Origin: Acidovorax facilis
GTDB taxonomy: Bacteria > Pseudomonadota > Gammaproteobacteria > Burkholderiales > Burkholderiaceae_C
DNA: 64,000 bases
Reading direction: 5' to 3'
Assembly: GCF_023913775.1 (NCBI RefSeq)
Contig: NZ_JAMXAX010000001.1
Span: 1 to 64,000 of the forward strand
Made by a program: the position numbers and the translations under genes. Below are positions 44,942-60,555 of this stretch, piece after piece. Numbering within the stretch: position 1 is the stretch's first letter; the number at the start of each line of letters is the position of its first letter. The notes under the pieces were generated by a model. That model was given only the letters and a program-made list of their open reading frames with translations. It was not told the DNA's origin and made no database searches.

Positions 44942-47079
44942 AATATCTGAAAATTTATCCATCAAAGATTTGTCAAATTGCAGTGGGATTCACATTTGCT
45001 GTATTGACGCCCATTAGTGCGTTTGCACAGGTCGTGGTTCAATCTGTAGTGGGGAGTGTGCAGAACGGTGTAGATGTGGTTCGTATTGATTTTTCTGAAC
45101 CACTGAAGTCCGTGCCCACAGGATTTTCCATTCAATCGCCTCCACGCATTGCCTTGGACTTTCCTAATGCGTCCAATGCTACCGGAAAAAATATTTTTGA
45201 AGTGAATCAGGGCAACGTTAAGTCGGTCAATGTGGTGCAGGCCGGTGACCGCTCCCGAATTGTTCTGAATCTTAAGCAACCCACTTCCTATCAGGCCGAT
45301 ATTCAAGGGAAATCACTGCTGATTTCTTTGGGAACGGTGCAGTCTGTAAATTCGGAAACTCAAGCGGTGTCTGCTCCAGTTTTTGCTGATCCTTCTAGTT
45401 CTGAGGTTCAGACACTGAAAGATGTTGACTTCAGACGAGGCGCGGATGGCTCTGGACGTGTGGTGGTGATGCTTCCCTCGAGCCAAGTGGGCGTCGATAT
45501 TCGTCAGCAGGGAAAAGGTTTGGTGGTGGATTTTCTCAAATCTTCATTGCCAGAAGGACTGCGTCGGCGTTTGGATGTGGGTGATTTTGGCACGCCAGTG
45601 CAAGCTATTACCACCGTTCAGCAGGGTGAGCGGGTTCGCATGACTATCGATCCCGTTGGTGATTGGGAACATAGCGCGTATCAAAGTGATAGCCAATTTG
45701 TGGTTGAAATCCGGCAGAAAAAGGTCGACCTGAACAAGCTAACACAAGGCCCTGGATATAGCGGGGAGAAGCTATCGCTGAATTTTCAGAATATTGAAGT
45801 TCGATCACTTCTGCAAGTAATTGCTGATTTCACCAATTTCAATATTGTGACCTCGGATACAGTCACCGGTTCGCTGACATTGCGTCTCAAAGATGTCCCG
45901 TGGGATCAAGCGCTTCAAATCATAATGGAGGCTAAAGGCCTGGGGATGCGGAAATCTGGCACTGTGTTGTGGATTGCACCTAAAGATGAAATTGATGACA
46001 GGACGAAGAAGGACTACGAGGCTGCCTTAGCTATTCAAAAACTGGAGCCGCTCCGAACACAAGCGTTCCAAATGAATTATGCAAAAGCGGTTGACATGGT
46101 TGCTCAACTGACGGCATCGAGCGGCGGTGCATCTGGGGGGACCTCAAATAGATTCCTGTCGGAGCGAGGTAGCGCTATTGCGGAACCCCGAACCAATCAG
46201 CTTTTTGTGACTGACACGGCAAGTAAACTGGAAGAAGTACGTCAGTTGCTATCGACCTTGGATGTTGCTGTTCGACAAGTGATGATTGAAGCGAGAATTG
46301 TTGAGGCATCCGATACGTTCGGGCGCTCCTTGGGCGTTCGACTAGGTGGAACAGATTTGCGTGCTAATCGTGGCGGTACCGGGGGGTACAATATCGGTGG
46401 TGGCAATAGCGTGGCGTTTGGCACCAGCTATAGTAACGCGGTAGCGTCATCTGGTGCTGGTGGGGCTGCTAATACGTTGGGTAGCTTTGTTAATCTTCCT
46501 GCTCAGGCTCAAGGAGGTTTCGATCCAGCAAGTTTCGCTATATCAATTTTTAACTCCGCGGCCAACAGATTTTTGAATCTAGAGATATCTGCGATGGAGG
46601 CAGACGGTAAAGGTAAGATTGTGTCCAGCCCCCGTGTTGTGACAGCTGATCAAACCAAAGCATCTATCGAGCAAGGAACCGAATTTCCATATCCCGTAAC
46701 AGCTCCAAATGGTGGAACGGTTATTGCGTTTAAGAAAGCAGTTTTAAAATTGGAGGTGTTGCCTCAAATAACACCAGAAGGTAATATCATCTTGGATCTT
46801 GATGTAAACAAAGATAGTCCAGGTGAAATTCTTCAGAATGTGCGTGCTATTAATACTAAGCACATTAAAACTCAGGTGTTGGTTGAAAATGGCGGTACGG
46901 TCGTAATTGGTGGAATTTTTGAATTGTTCGAGGATGATGCCGAGGCAAAGGTGCCATTTTTGGGTGACATTCCCGGCGTTGGTAATTTATTTAAAACAAA
47001 AACTAAGCAAGCCAATAAGCAGGAAATGTTGATTTTTATTACCCCGAAAGTTCTTACCGAGCGTGCTGCAATTCGCTGA
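44938..47079 (+). CDS. pilQ: type IV pilus secretin PilQ
   Basis: PilQ is the outer-membrane pore for the pilus. The 713-residue protein has a signal peptide (about 1-30), two AMIN domains that bind peptidoglycan (about 35-130 and 155-260), a secretin and TonB N-terminal domain (about 285-335), an N1 domain and the C-terminal secretin domain ending in EMLIFITPKVL. A Gly/Ser/Asn-rich insert lies near residues 480-515. Confidence 0.94.
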   Translation: MKYLKIYPSKICQIAVGFTFAVLTPISAFAQVVVQSVVGSVQNGVDVVRIDFSEPLKSVPTGFSIQSPPRIALDFPNASNATGKNIFEVNQGNVKSVNVVQAGDRSRIVLNLKQPTSYQADIQGKSLLISLGTVQSVNSETQAVSAPVFADPSSSEVQTLKDVDFRRGADGSGRVVVMLPSSQVGVDIRQQGKGLVVDFLKSSLPEGLRRRLDVGDFGTPVQAITTVQQGERVRMTIDPVGDWEHSAYQSDSQFVVEIRQKKVDLNKLTQGPGYSGEKLSLNFQNIEVRSLLQVIADFTNFNIVTSDTVTGSLTLRLKDVPWDQALQIIMEAKGLGMRKSGTVLWIAPKDEIDDRTKKDYEAALAIQKLEPLRTQAFQMNYAKAVDMVAQLTASSGGASGGTSNRFLSERGSAIAEPRTNQLFVTDTASKLEEVRQLLSTLDVAVRQVMIEARIVEASDTFGRSLGVRLGGTDLRANRGGTGGYNIGGGNSVAFGTSYSNAVASSGAGGAANTLGSFVNLPAQAQGGFDPASFAISIFNSAANRFLNLEISAMEADGKGKIVSSPRVVTADQTKASIEQGTEFPYPVTAPNGGTVIAFKKAVLKLEVLPQITPEGNIILDLDVNKDSPGEILQNVRAINTKHIKTQVLVENGGTVVIGGIFELFEDDAEAKVPFLGDIPGVGNLFKTKTKQANKQEMLIFITPKVLTERAAIR

Positions 47080-47104
47080 ATTTAATCTTTGAATGGGAAC
47101 ATAA

Positions 47105-48631
47105 ATGTTGAAATATATCAAATTTGTGCCAATTGCACTGGTGACTGCACTTGCGGCTTGTGGCGGCGGCGGGGGGAATCCGGGTCAAACGGATGAAAAT
47201 TATGCTATCACTTTGCGTGCGGAGAAAACTACTCTGCCTGTCAATGTTGGAAATTATCCTGTCGGTATTGGAGTCTATGCGCCGTTCACGACGGTTTTGT
47301 ATGTGAATGCTACAAAGGGTGGAGCACCAATTCCGAGTGGCGAGAATGTATTTGGCTGCAATACAGAGTATGGTCTGAGTTCTCGTCCTCTGTATTATCT
47401 TGACGGTGATGAAGAGCATCAGGATGATGAGGGAAACCCCCTTGCATTCCGAAACATCGCTCTGGATGCAAATTCCGGAGGCAATTCTTTCTATTTTCAT
47501 GCGGGTAATCAAGCTGGGGTGGCGACTATTACATGCTCAGTATCGGATCCCCGATCTGGACGTGTTGAAAAGGCGAGTGTAAATATTTCTGTCGGAGCGG
47601 GAGCGGCGACTGGTAAGCCTGCAAGTCTGCGAGTTATTGCTGCAACTCCTGAATACGTGGCTCAAAAATTCCTTGGAAGTAAATCCAATCCCAATGGTTT
47701 GATAAACCAAGTTGGTATTCAAGCTTTTGTTCTTGATGACAGTAATCAACCTACACCAGATGCATCAGGTGCCAAAGTCCAAGTTAGAATTATGGCGGGA
47801 ACAGACGCTGCCAATGGTGCTCGATTGGTTTCAGGGAATCAGTCGGGCAGCATTTTGCAGCTGCCGTCTACGGGTGGTGTTGCACTGTTCAGCTTGCTGA
47901 GTGGCGAAGAAACGGGGCCCATATTTGTGGAGTTCACGTCAGACCGCTTTGACAACAACGTTGCCAATGGTATTCAGGATCCCATTTCGATCATCGATGT
48001 GTTCCCGGTCGTTGCGGCTGTGACTGACCCGCTGACACTGGCAGATGCAGATCTTGGAACAGTGACCAAGGGTGTTCCATTCACTTCCCTCTTGGCTGCG
48101 AGCGGGGGATTGCCGCCATTGACTTGGTCCGCTACGGGTTTGCCCGCAGGCTTGTCAATCAATTCCAGTACAGGAATGATCAGCGGAACTGTGAGTAGCA
48201 CCGCGGAAGAGCGTGATTACCGTGCGACCGTTACTGTCGTCGACAGAAACAAGATCGTTGACACTGCCGTCCTGAAGCTCAAAGTGGTGGGCGGATTGCC
48301 TGAGGACTTCGCGATTGGCGATTGCAACTCCGATACGGTGTGTTCGTTGGGCTCAGCGCCTGTCGGTGCGAACTTTACGTATTCCTTCGTGGCATCTGTC
48401 AGCGATGTGACCTGGAGTTTCACCAGTCTGCCTTCATGGCTGACCAGTGGTACCACAAGCACGGCGGGTGTTTTGAACGGCGTGCCTAAAGTGGCAAACT
48501 GCGGACAGCAGCGGTTCCTGGTGACCGCAACGAAGGGGGCCGCGAAAGTGACACGCACATTCAGTATCACCGTAGTGAGTGCAAGCACTATTCCGCCTGG
48601 AGGAGATCCTCTCGAATACACCTGCCCCTGA
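47105..48631 (+). CDS. large lipoprotein with Ig-like domain, unknown function
   Basis: This is a 508-residue predicted lipoprotein (LAACGGGGGNPG lipobox near residue 18). Residues about 315-395 resemble a putative Ig (He_PIG) domain: the segment PPLTWSATGLPAGLSINSST is typical. A second degenerate repeat (about 410-500, with WSFTSLPSWLTSG) follows. It lies 25 bases after pilQ on the same strand and ends at a strong terminator, so it is probably cotranscribed with the pilus operon. The function is unknown; a surface or adhesion role is only a guess. Its first half is AT-richer than its surroundings. Confidence 0.8.
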   Translation: MLKYIKFVPIALVTALAACGGGGGNPGQTDENYAITLRAEKTTLPVNVGNYPVGIGVYAPFTTVLYVNATKGGAPIPSGENVFGCNTEYGLSSRPLYYLDGDEEHQDDEGNPLAFRNIALDANSGGNSFYFHAGNQAGVATITCSVSDPRSGRVEKASVNISVGAGAATGKPASLRVIAATPEYVAQKFLGSKSNPNGLINQVGIQAFVLDDSNQPTPDASGAKVQVRIMAGTDAANGARLVSGNQSGSILQLPSTGGVALFSLLSGEETGPIFVEFTSDRFDNNVANGIQDPISIIDVFPVVAAVTDPLTLADADLGTVTKGVPFTSLLAASGGLPPLTWSATGLPAGLSINSSTGMISGTVSSTAEERDYRATVTVVDRNKIVDTAVLKLKVVGGLPEDFAIGDCNSDTVCSLGSAPVGANFTYSFVASVSDVTWSFTSLPSWLTSGTTSTAGVLNGVPKVANCGQQRFLVTATKGAAKVTRTFSITVVSASTIPPGGDPLEYTCP

Positions 48632-48651
48632 TAGAGGGTAGTCAGCCTGAT

Positions 48652-48683
48652 GCTCAGAAGGCTTTTCGCAACGCCTTCTGAGC
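48652..48683 (+). terminator. hairpin after the lipoprotein gene
   Basis: GCTCAGAAGGC and GCCTTCTGAGC form a perfect 11-bp stem around TTTTCGCAAC. There is no T-run immediately after it; the canonical terminator follows 16 bases later. Confidence 0.6.
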
Positions 48684-48698
48684 AATGATGACACCAAA

Positions 48699-48725
48699 CC
48701 CCAGGTATATCCTGGGGTTTTTTTT
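48699..48725 (+). terminator. rho-independent terminator of the pil operon
   Basis: CCCCAGG-TATAT-CCTGGGG followed by eight T residues. It marks the end of the pilMNOPQ-lipoprotein transcript. Confidence 0.88.
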
Positions 48726-49044
48726 GAGAAATTGGCTTGTTGATCCCTGTTTTTCTTCGGTGTAGCTGCCGACGAGGGTTAGCGTTGCTGTACCTCGCTC
48801 GAGAGGGATGCATTGACGGGTAGACCCTTGGGGTAAGGGAGAATGGCGCGAACTGAGTCAGTAGACCTCAATTTCCTGGGCCAAGACCCTATGCGATTCG
48901 TGTGCGTTTGCTGTCTAGCTATCCAATGCGTATTCCGCCCGATAGCCGGGGCGAACCTGGCCCATATGCGAAGTTCATTAAGATAAAAACGGATCCAGGG
49001 CAGTGATGTTTCACAGTCATTCAACCAAACTGCAACAATATTCC
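48726..49044. other. 319-bp stretch between the pil terminator and aroB
   Basis: No gene, tRNA or shikimate kinase remnant was recognised on either strand. In related genomes aroK often stands between pilQ and aroB; no P-loop of that enzyme is seen here. It must contain the aroB promoter. Confidence 0.55.
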
Positions 49045-50148
49045 ATGTCCCAGATTGATCAAGCCGTCACCATTGAGCTGGCTGAGCGTAGCTATCGCAT
49101 ACTGATCGGAGATGGCCTTTTGGCCGACGCGGCGTCCTACGCCGGTTTGCCTCGCGCGAGCACGGCATTGATTGTGAGTAACACCACGGTCGCCCCTTTG
49201 TATGCAGATGCTTTGCGGGAAGCACTTGCAGGCCGTTATACGCAGATTCATGAGTTGCACTTGCCTGACGGAGAAGAGCATAAGAATTGGCAGACTTTGC
49301 AGCTCATTTTCGACTCGCTGCTGTCCAACACTTGTGATCGGAAGACAACCGTTTTTGCGCTAGGAGGGGGAGTCGTTGGTGACATGACAGGCTTTGCTGC
49401 GGCCAGTTACATGCGAGGAGTGCCTTTTGTGCAAGTACCTACCACGCTACTGGCCCAAGTGGACTCTTCGGTGGGCGGCAAAACGGCCATCAACCACCCT
49501 TTGGGCAAGAACATGATTGGCGCGTTCTACCAGCCGCAGTTGGTGGTGTGCGACCTTGCGGTGCTCGATACGTTGCCAGCGCGCGAGTTCAGTGCGGGTC
49601 TTGCAGAAGTCATCAAGTACGGACCGATCTCGGACATGGCCTTCTTTGATTGGCTGGAACGGAATATGGATGCCCTGATCGCGCACGACCGCGACGCCCT
49701 GGCGCACGCTGTACGGCGCAGTTGCGAGATCAAGGCCTGGGTTGTCGGCCAGGATGAAAAAGAGACGGGCCTTCGTGCCATCCTCAATTTTGGCCATACC
49801 TTTGGGCACGCCATTGAAGCTGGCATGGGTTATGGCGTGTGGCTGCATGGTGAGGGCGTTGGTGCCGGCATGGTGATGGCGGCAGAGCTTTCTCGCAGGC
49901 TTGGCTTGGTGGACGGCGAGTTTGTGGCCCGCCTGAATCTGCTGATTCAGCGCGCGGGGTTGCCCACCAAGGGGCCCATTCTGGATGCCGCAGACAATGC
50001 CGGCCGTTATTTGGAACTGATGCGCATCGATAAGAAGTCAGAAGCCGGTGAGATCCGATTTGTCGTGATCGATGGCCCGGGCAAGGCGGCAGTGCGCGCT
50101 GCACCGGACAGCCTGGTGCGCGAAGTGATTGATGCCTGTTGTGCCTAG
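49045..50148 (+). CDS. aroB: 3-dehydroquinate synthase
   Basis: AroB converts DAHP to 3-dehydroquinate in the shikimate pathway, using NAD and a metal ion. The 367 residues show [40 protein letters not shown] in consecutive segments, the metal ligands in [10 protein letters not shown] and GEGVGAGM. The start is uncertain: ATG 49045 (MSQIDQ) has the standard length, while ATG 49006 has a better ribosome site (AGGG, five bases away) and would add 13 residues. Confidence 0.93.
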   Translation: MSQIDQAVTIELAERSYRILIGDGLLADAASYAGLPRASTALIVSNTTVAPLYADALREALAGRYTQIHELHLPDGEEHKNWQTLQLIFDSLLSNTCDRKTTVFALGGGVVGDMTGFAAASYMRGVPFVQVPTTLLAQVDSSVGGKTAINHPLGKNMIGAFYQPQLVVCDLAVLDTLPAREFSAGLAEVIKYGPISDMAFFDWLERNMDALIAHDRDALAHAVRRSCEIKAWVVGQDEKETGLRAILNFGHTFGHAIEAGMGYGVWLHGEGVGAGMVMAAELSRRLGLVDGEFVARLNLLIQRAGLPTKGPILDAADNAGRYLELMRIDKKSEAGEIRFVVIDGPGKAAVRAAPDSLVREVIDACCA

Positions 50149-50159
50149 AAGGTGCTTGT

Positions 50160-50222
50160 CACCAATTGCTATAAATAGTATAGCTATTTGCGCTTTATAG
50201 ATAAGCGCTGGCGGCAATTTTG
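50160..50222 (+). repeat. intergenic palindromic repeat, copy R8
   Basis: ATAGTATAGCTATTTGCGCTTTATAG followed by ATAAGCGCTGGCGGCAATTTTGA (written in two parts). It lies between aroB and dgt and runs up to or over the dgt start codon. Confidence 0.75.
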
Positions 50223-51392
50223 ATTCCGATCCTTGACCTCGCTCCGTACGCCTGCCACCCTGCTGCGACCAGGGGGCGGCGCTACCCTGAAACACCGGCA
50301 CCCACACGGACCGAATACCAGCGTGATCGGGACCGGATCGTGCACTCCACTGCATTTCGGCGATTGGTCTACAAGACGCAGGTCTTTCTCAACCATGAAG
50401 GGGACCTGTTTCGCACACGCCTGACGCACTCGCTGGAGGTCGCACAATTGGGGCGGTCCATCGCTCGCTCCTTGCGCGTCAACGAAGACCTGGTGGAAGC
50501 GATCTCGTTGGCCCACGATCTTGGGCACACGCCGTTTGGACATGCCGGCCAGGATGCGCTGCATGGGTGCATGGCGGAGCACGGGGGCTTTGAGCACAAC
50601 CTGCAGAGTTTGCGGGTGGTGGACAAGCTGGAGGAGCGTTATCCACAGTACGACGGACTGAACTTGACCTTCGAGTCGCGTGAAGGCGTGCTCAAGCACT
50701 GTTCCAGGCAACACGCACAGCAGTTGGAGCGGGAAGAGCCCGGTGGCGTCGGTGCAAGGTTTTTGCGCCGGGAGCAGCCCAGCCTGGAGGCGCAGCTGTG
50801 CAACCTAGCCGATGAAATCGCCTACAACGCGCACGACATCGATGACGGCGTGCGCTCTGGGCTGATCACGCTGGCGCAATTGCAGGACGTGCCCCTGTTC
50901 GACCAGTACCGCGCTGCGGCCCAGGCCGAGTACCCGGATCTTGTGCAGCCGCTCCTGCAGCGGCGCCTGTTGTTTGAAGCCATACGGCGCATGCTCAGCG
51001 CGCAGGTTTATGACGTGATTGATGCCACGCAGGCAGCGCTGGCCAGGCACGCGCCCACTGATGTGCAGGCCGTGCGCCAATCGCCGTCGCTCGTGATGTT
51101 TGGCGATGCCATGCGTGCGCGCTCGCTGGAACTCAAGCAGTTCCTCTTTAAAAACCTGTACCGCCATCCACGCGTCATGGAGACCACGGGACGTGCGCAG
51201 GAGGTCGTGCGCGACCTGTTTGCAGCGTACACGGCCTCCCCCCAAGAAATGAAGGCGGCGTTTGCCGAGCAGGCCTCTGTGGACTGCGGCCCGCTGCGGG
51301 CAAGGGCTGTGGCGGATTTCATTGCGGGCATGACAGACCGGTTTGCAGCGCGGGAGCATGAGCGCCTGACGGGGCGGCGGCTTTTCGACTAG
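50220..51392 (+). CDS. dgt: deoxyguanosinetriphosphate triphosphohydrolase-like protein
   Basis: This 390-residue HD-domain enzyme is related to dGTPase, releasing triphosphate from deoxynucleotides. The HD motif is seen in RTRLTHSLEV, HDLGHTPFGHAG and the later DLADEIAYNAHDIDDG-like NLADEIAYNAHDIDDG. The only start upstream of the conserved RTEYQRDRDRIVHSTAFRRL region is a TTG at 50220, which lies at the edge of repeat R8 without a ribosome site, so the true N terminus is unsure. Confidence 0.88.
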   Translation: MIPILDLAPYACHPAATRGRRYPETPAPTRTEYQRDRDRIVHSTAFRRLVYKTQVFLNHEGDLFRTRLTHSLEVAQLGRSIARSLRVNEDLVEAISLAHDLGHTPFGHAGQDALHGCMAEHGGFEHNLQSLRVVDKLEERYPQYDGLNLTFESREGVLKHCSRQHAQQLEREEPGGVGARFLRREQPSLEAQLCNLADEIAYNAHDIDDGVRSGLITLAQLQDVPLFDQYRAAAQAEYPDLVQPLLQRRLLFEAIRRMLSAQVYDVIDATQAALARHAPTDVQAVRQSPSLVMFGDAMRARSLELKQFLFKNLYRHPRVMETTGRAQEVVRDLFAAYTASPQEMKAAFAEQASVDCGPLRARAVADFIAGMTDRFAAREHERLTGRRLFD

Positions 51393-51461
51393 CGGCTGTC
51401 GGGGGGCAGAGCGCCCGGTAAAATCAACCCCGCACTTCTTCGCGCCCCGTGCGCCCGTTTC

Positions 51462-52091
51462 ATGACTTCCTCCCCCCCCTTTACGGCTTCGGCGGCCTCT
51501 TCAGAGTCTGCCGATTTGTTCGTTCGCAACACCGTCCGTTGGCTGGAGCGAGCAGTGATCGGGCTCAACCTGTGCCCTTTTGCCAAGGGCGTTCATGTCA
51601 AAGGGCAGATTCACTACGTGGTCGCGCTGACCGAAGATTTGACGGAAGTGCAGGCTCTTCTGCGCAGTGAGCTGTCTGCCCTGGTGGCGACCCCTGCCGA
51701 AACGCGGGACACCACCTTGCTGATACTCCCCCGCTGCCTCCAGGATTTTCTTGATTTCAACGATTTTCTGGGAGATGCGGAGGCACTGCTGGAGGCCATG
51801 GAGCTCGACGGCACGCTGCAGATCGCGAGTTTTCACCCACAGTTTCAGTTTGCGGGCACCGATGTGGATGACGTGACCAATTGCACCAACCGTTCGCCAT
51901 ACCCCACACTGCATCTGCTGCGGGAGGAGAGCATCGACCGCGCCGTGGAGGTGTTTCCGGAGGCAGAAACAATTTTTGAGCGAAATATCGAGGTGCTGCA
52001 GGCATTGGGCATGCAGGGCTGGTCTGCGCTGGATGTGGGCCCCAGCGCTGGTACTCCATCGCTGCCGGAAGCGAACCAGGACGTTCGATGA
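51462..52091 (+). CDS. DUF1415-family protein
   Basis: This 209-residue cytoplasmic protein has the family signature RWLERAVIGLNLCPFAKG (residues 27-44) and HPQFQFAG. The role of DUF1415 is unknown. It overlaps the next gene (ATGATGA), suggesting coupling to a methyltransferase. Confidence 0.85.
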   Translation: MTSSPPFTASAASSESADLFVRNTVRWLERAVIGLNLCPFAKGVHVKGQIHYVVALTEDLTEVQALLRSELSALVATPAETRDTTLLILPRCLQDFLDFNDFLGDAEALLEAMELDGTLQIASFHPQFQFAGTDVDDVTNCTNRSPYPTLHLLREESIDRAVEVFPEAETIFERNIEVLQALGMQGWSALDVGPSAGTPSLPEANQDVR

Positions 52092-53047
52092 TGAGAAAGA
52101 CCAAAGACCTCTCTGCAGCCCGCGCGCAGCAGCCGCAGGCTTCCCGCCCGAAGGCGGCCGCCTCCAATGCCGAGTCTGCGGAGCTTTCCGAACTGCGGCC
52201 GGGCCAGTCGATAGAACTGCTCAAGGAACTGCACATCCTCACGCGCGATGGACGCCTGAATCAGGACTCGCGGCGCAAGCTCAAGCAGGTCTACCATCTG
52301 TTCAACTTCATCGAGCCGCTGCTCACAGAGCTTGCCACCACCGACCAGGGGCCGACGCTCGCAGACCATGGGGCGGGCAAGTCGTATCTGGGTTTTATCC
52401 TGTACGACCTGTACTTCAAGGCCCTGGGGCACGGGCACATCTACGGGGTGGAAACGCGCGCCGAGCTGGTGGACAAATCCCGCCTGCTGGCGCAGAAGCT
52501 GGGCTTTGAACGCATGTCGTTCCTGAATGTGTCGGTGGCTGAATCCACTGGCGCAGATGAATTGCCAGCCCGGATCGATGTGGTCACCGCCCTGCATGCC
52601 TGTGACACCGCCACGGACGATGCCATTGCTTTCGGCCTGCAGAAACAGGCCCGGGCGATGGTGCTGGTGCCGTGCTGCCAGGCTGAGATGGCCGCCTGCC
52701 TGCGGCAGGGCAAGGCCTTGCAGCTGTCGCGCACGCCCTTGGCAGAGCTGTGGCGCCACCCGCTGCACACGCGCGAACTGGGCAGCCAGGTCACCAATGT
52801 GTTGCGCTGTCTGTACCTGGAGGCGAGTGGCTACCAGGTCACCGTGACAGAGCTGGTAGGCTGGGAGCACAGCATGAAGAATGAGCTGATCATTGCCCGC
52901 TACACGGGGCAGAAAAAGCGCAGCGCCTCGGAGCGCCTGCGCGCCATTCTGGAAGAGTTTGGCCTCGACAAGGCGCTGGGGGCTCGCTTTGGTCTGAAGC
53001 CGGAGGCTCGCGATACCCAGGTTGCCGTGGAATTGGTGCAGGACTGA
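52088..53047 (+). CDS. class I SAM-dependent methyltransferase (Methyltransf_32-like)
   Basis: The 319-residue protein has an N-terminal charged tail, the SAM-binding loop LADHGAGKSYLGFIL (about 90-105) and VVTALHACDTATDDAI, and a LVPCCQAE motif resembling the GSTCD/Methyltransf_32 group. The target (RNA or protein) is unknown. It starts within the stop of the DUF1415 gene; a second ATG three bases downstream is equally good. Confidence 0.82.
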   Translation: MMRKTKDLSAARAQQPQASRPKAAASNAESAELSELRPGQSIELLKELHILTRDGRLNQDSRRKLKQVYHLFNFIEPLLTELATTDQGPTLADHGAGKSYLGFILYDLYFKALGHGHIYGVETRAELVDKSRLLAQKLGFERMSFLNVSVAESTGADELPARIDVVTALHACDTATDDAIAFGLQKQARAMVLVPCCQAEMAACLRQGKALQLSRTPLAELWRHPLHTRELGSQVTNVLRCLYLEASGYQVTVTELVGWEHSMKNELIIARYTGQKKRSASERLRAILEEFGLDKALGARFGLKPEARDTQVAVELVQD

Positions 53048-53131
53048 CGTCGCGCCATACGTTGTTGCTGGGGTGAGAAGAAATCGGGGACGGATTTATG
53101 ATCATCCTTCCCCTAGCTCCCATCCGCATCC

Positions 53132-53830
53132 ATGGCCCGCCTGCCGCGCCTGACCCTGCCGGGTCATCTGCACCACGTCATCCAGCGCGGAAACAACCGC
53201 CAAAGCATCTTCGTGGACCGCGAAGACTTCGAGACCATGCTTTCGCTGCTGGCGGACAACGCGCAGAAATTTGGTGTTGCTGTGCATGCCTATGTGCTGA
53301 TGGACAACCACTTTCATCTGCTGGCCACGCCCACTACTGCTGACGGCCTTCCGCAGATGATGCAGGCGGTAGGGCGGCGCTACGTGCAGTATTTCAACCG
53401 GCGCCACGCCCGTACGGGCACCCTGTGGGAGGGGCGCTATCGTTCCACGGTGCTGCAGCCCGAGCGGTATCTCCTGCCTTGCATGGTCTACCTTGATCTG
53501 AACCCGGTGCGGGCCGGGCAGGTGGCGCAGCCTGGTGACTACCCGTGGTCCAGCCATGCCCATTGGCTGGGACTGCGCCATGACCGTTTGCTCACACCGC
53601 ATGCTTTGTACTGGGCGCTGGGCAACACGCCGTTTGCGCGCGAGGCGGCGTACGCCGCGCTGGTGCAGGCGGGCATCGGCTCGCAGGAGCAGACTGTGCT
53701 GACGTCATCCGCACTCAGTGGTTGGGCGCTGGGCGACGCAGAATTTGTTCAAGAGTTGCAAAAGCACACACCGCGCCGGGTAACCCAGGGACAAGCCGGT
53801 AGGCCGGCGCTTCGCAAAACGTCTGAATAA
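53132..53830 (+). CDS. REP-associated tyrosine transposase-like protein (RAYT, Y1_Tnp)
   Basis: This 232-residue single-strand transposase-fold protein has the HUH metal pair H60-F-H62 (DNHFHLLATP), the RYVQYFNRRHARTGTLWEGRYRS region and catalytic Tyr near 113-120 (YLLPCMVYLDLNPVRAG). RAYTs are domesticated or solitary transposases that move REP sequences. Flanking motifs GGGGACGGATTTAT (53084-53098) and GAATCTGACCCCAATTA (53926-53942) are of the kind I have seen beside such genes. It appears intact. Confidence 0.87.
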   Translation: MARLPRLTLPGHLHHVIQRGNNRQSIFVDREDFETMLSLLADNAQKFGVAVHAYVLMDNHFHLLATPTTADGLPQMMQAVGRRYVQYFNRRHARTGTLWEGRYRSTVLQPERYLLPCMVYLDLNPVRAGQVAQPGDYPWSSHAHWLGLRHDRLLTPHALYWALGNTPFAREAAYAALVQAGIGSQEQTVLTSSALSGWALGDAEFVQELQKHTPRRVTQGQAGRPALRKTSE

Positions 53831-53832
53831 AT

Positions 53833-53882
53833 ATGGCGTTAGCGCTTGATGTTATTGATTTAGTTGCTATGAAATTTGATAT
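53833..53882 (+). repeat. degenerate palindromic repeat, copy R9
   Basis: TTAGCGCTTGATGTTATTGA and GTTGCTATGAAATTTGAT resemble parts of the R1-R8 family, but the right arm AAGCGC is missing. It lies in the 180-bp gap between the RAYT gene and gltB. Confidence 0.4.
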
Positions 53883-54010
53883 GTCCCTAATAAAAAATGA
53901 AATTCAATTTTCACTCGTGAATTAAGAATCTGACCCCAATTAATTTTCTTGCCAAAAGATGTTGCAATGCACTAATCTTCCACTCCCTGCGAAAAATATA
54001 GGAGTGCGCC

Positions 54011-58744
<4,734 letters not shown>

Positions 58745-58792
58745 GGCGACGTCACCCACTTTCGCACAGCATTCATAGACAAGGACATCGTC

Positions 58793-60271
<1,479 letters not shown>

Positions 60272-60294
60272 TCGGCTGCGGAACATGCAATCGA

Positions 60295-60317
60295 AACGGC
60301 GCTGCGGCGCCGTTTTT
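60295..60317 (+). terminator. rho-independent terminator of gltBD
   Basis: AACGGCGC-TGCG-GCGCCGTT has a perfect 8-bp stem that runs into five T residues, 24 bases after the gltD stop. Confidence 0.82.
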
Positions 60318-60400
60318 CATGGTGGGTTGGTCAGGGCGTAAAGCGATCGGTGGATATGCCCCTGGAAGTTGGGAGGGGAAGGACGGCGGACGCATTCTTG

Positions 60401-60458
60401 GGCGAGGCCACCGACTGGACCCGGCGCGCGCCCGCCAGTCCAGGTGGATGGCCTCGCC
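60401..60458. repeat. 58-bp imperfect palindrome
   Basis: GGCGAGGCCA and TGGCCTCGCC are perfect 10-bp ends; inside, GACTGG pairs with CCAGTC around a GC-rich loop. There is no T-run on either side. It could be a REP-like unit or an mRNA structure. Confidence 0.55.
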
Positions 60459-60555
60459 TTCCACGTCTGCGCGTCTTTGTTGGCACAATCGAGGGTTCTG
60501 TCAATCCGGGGTTGTATGGCGTCTGAGCGACCATCCATCTCATGATGCAGATGCT

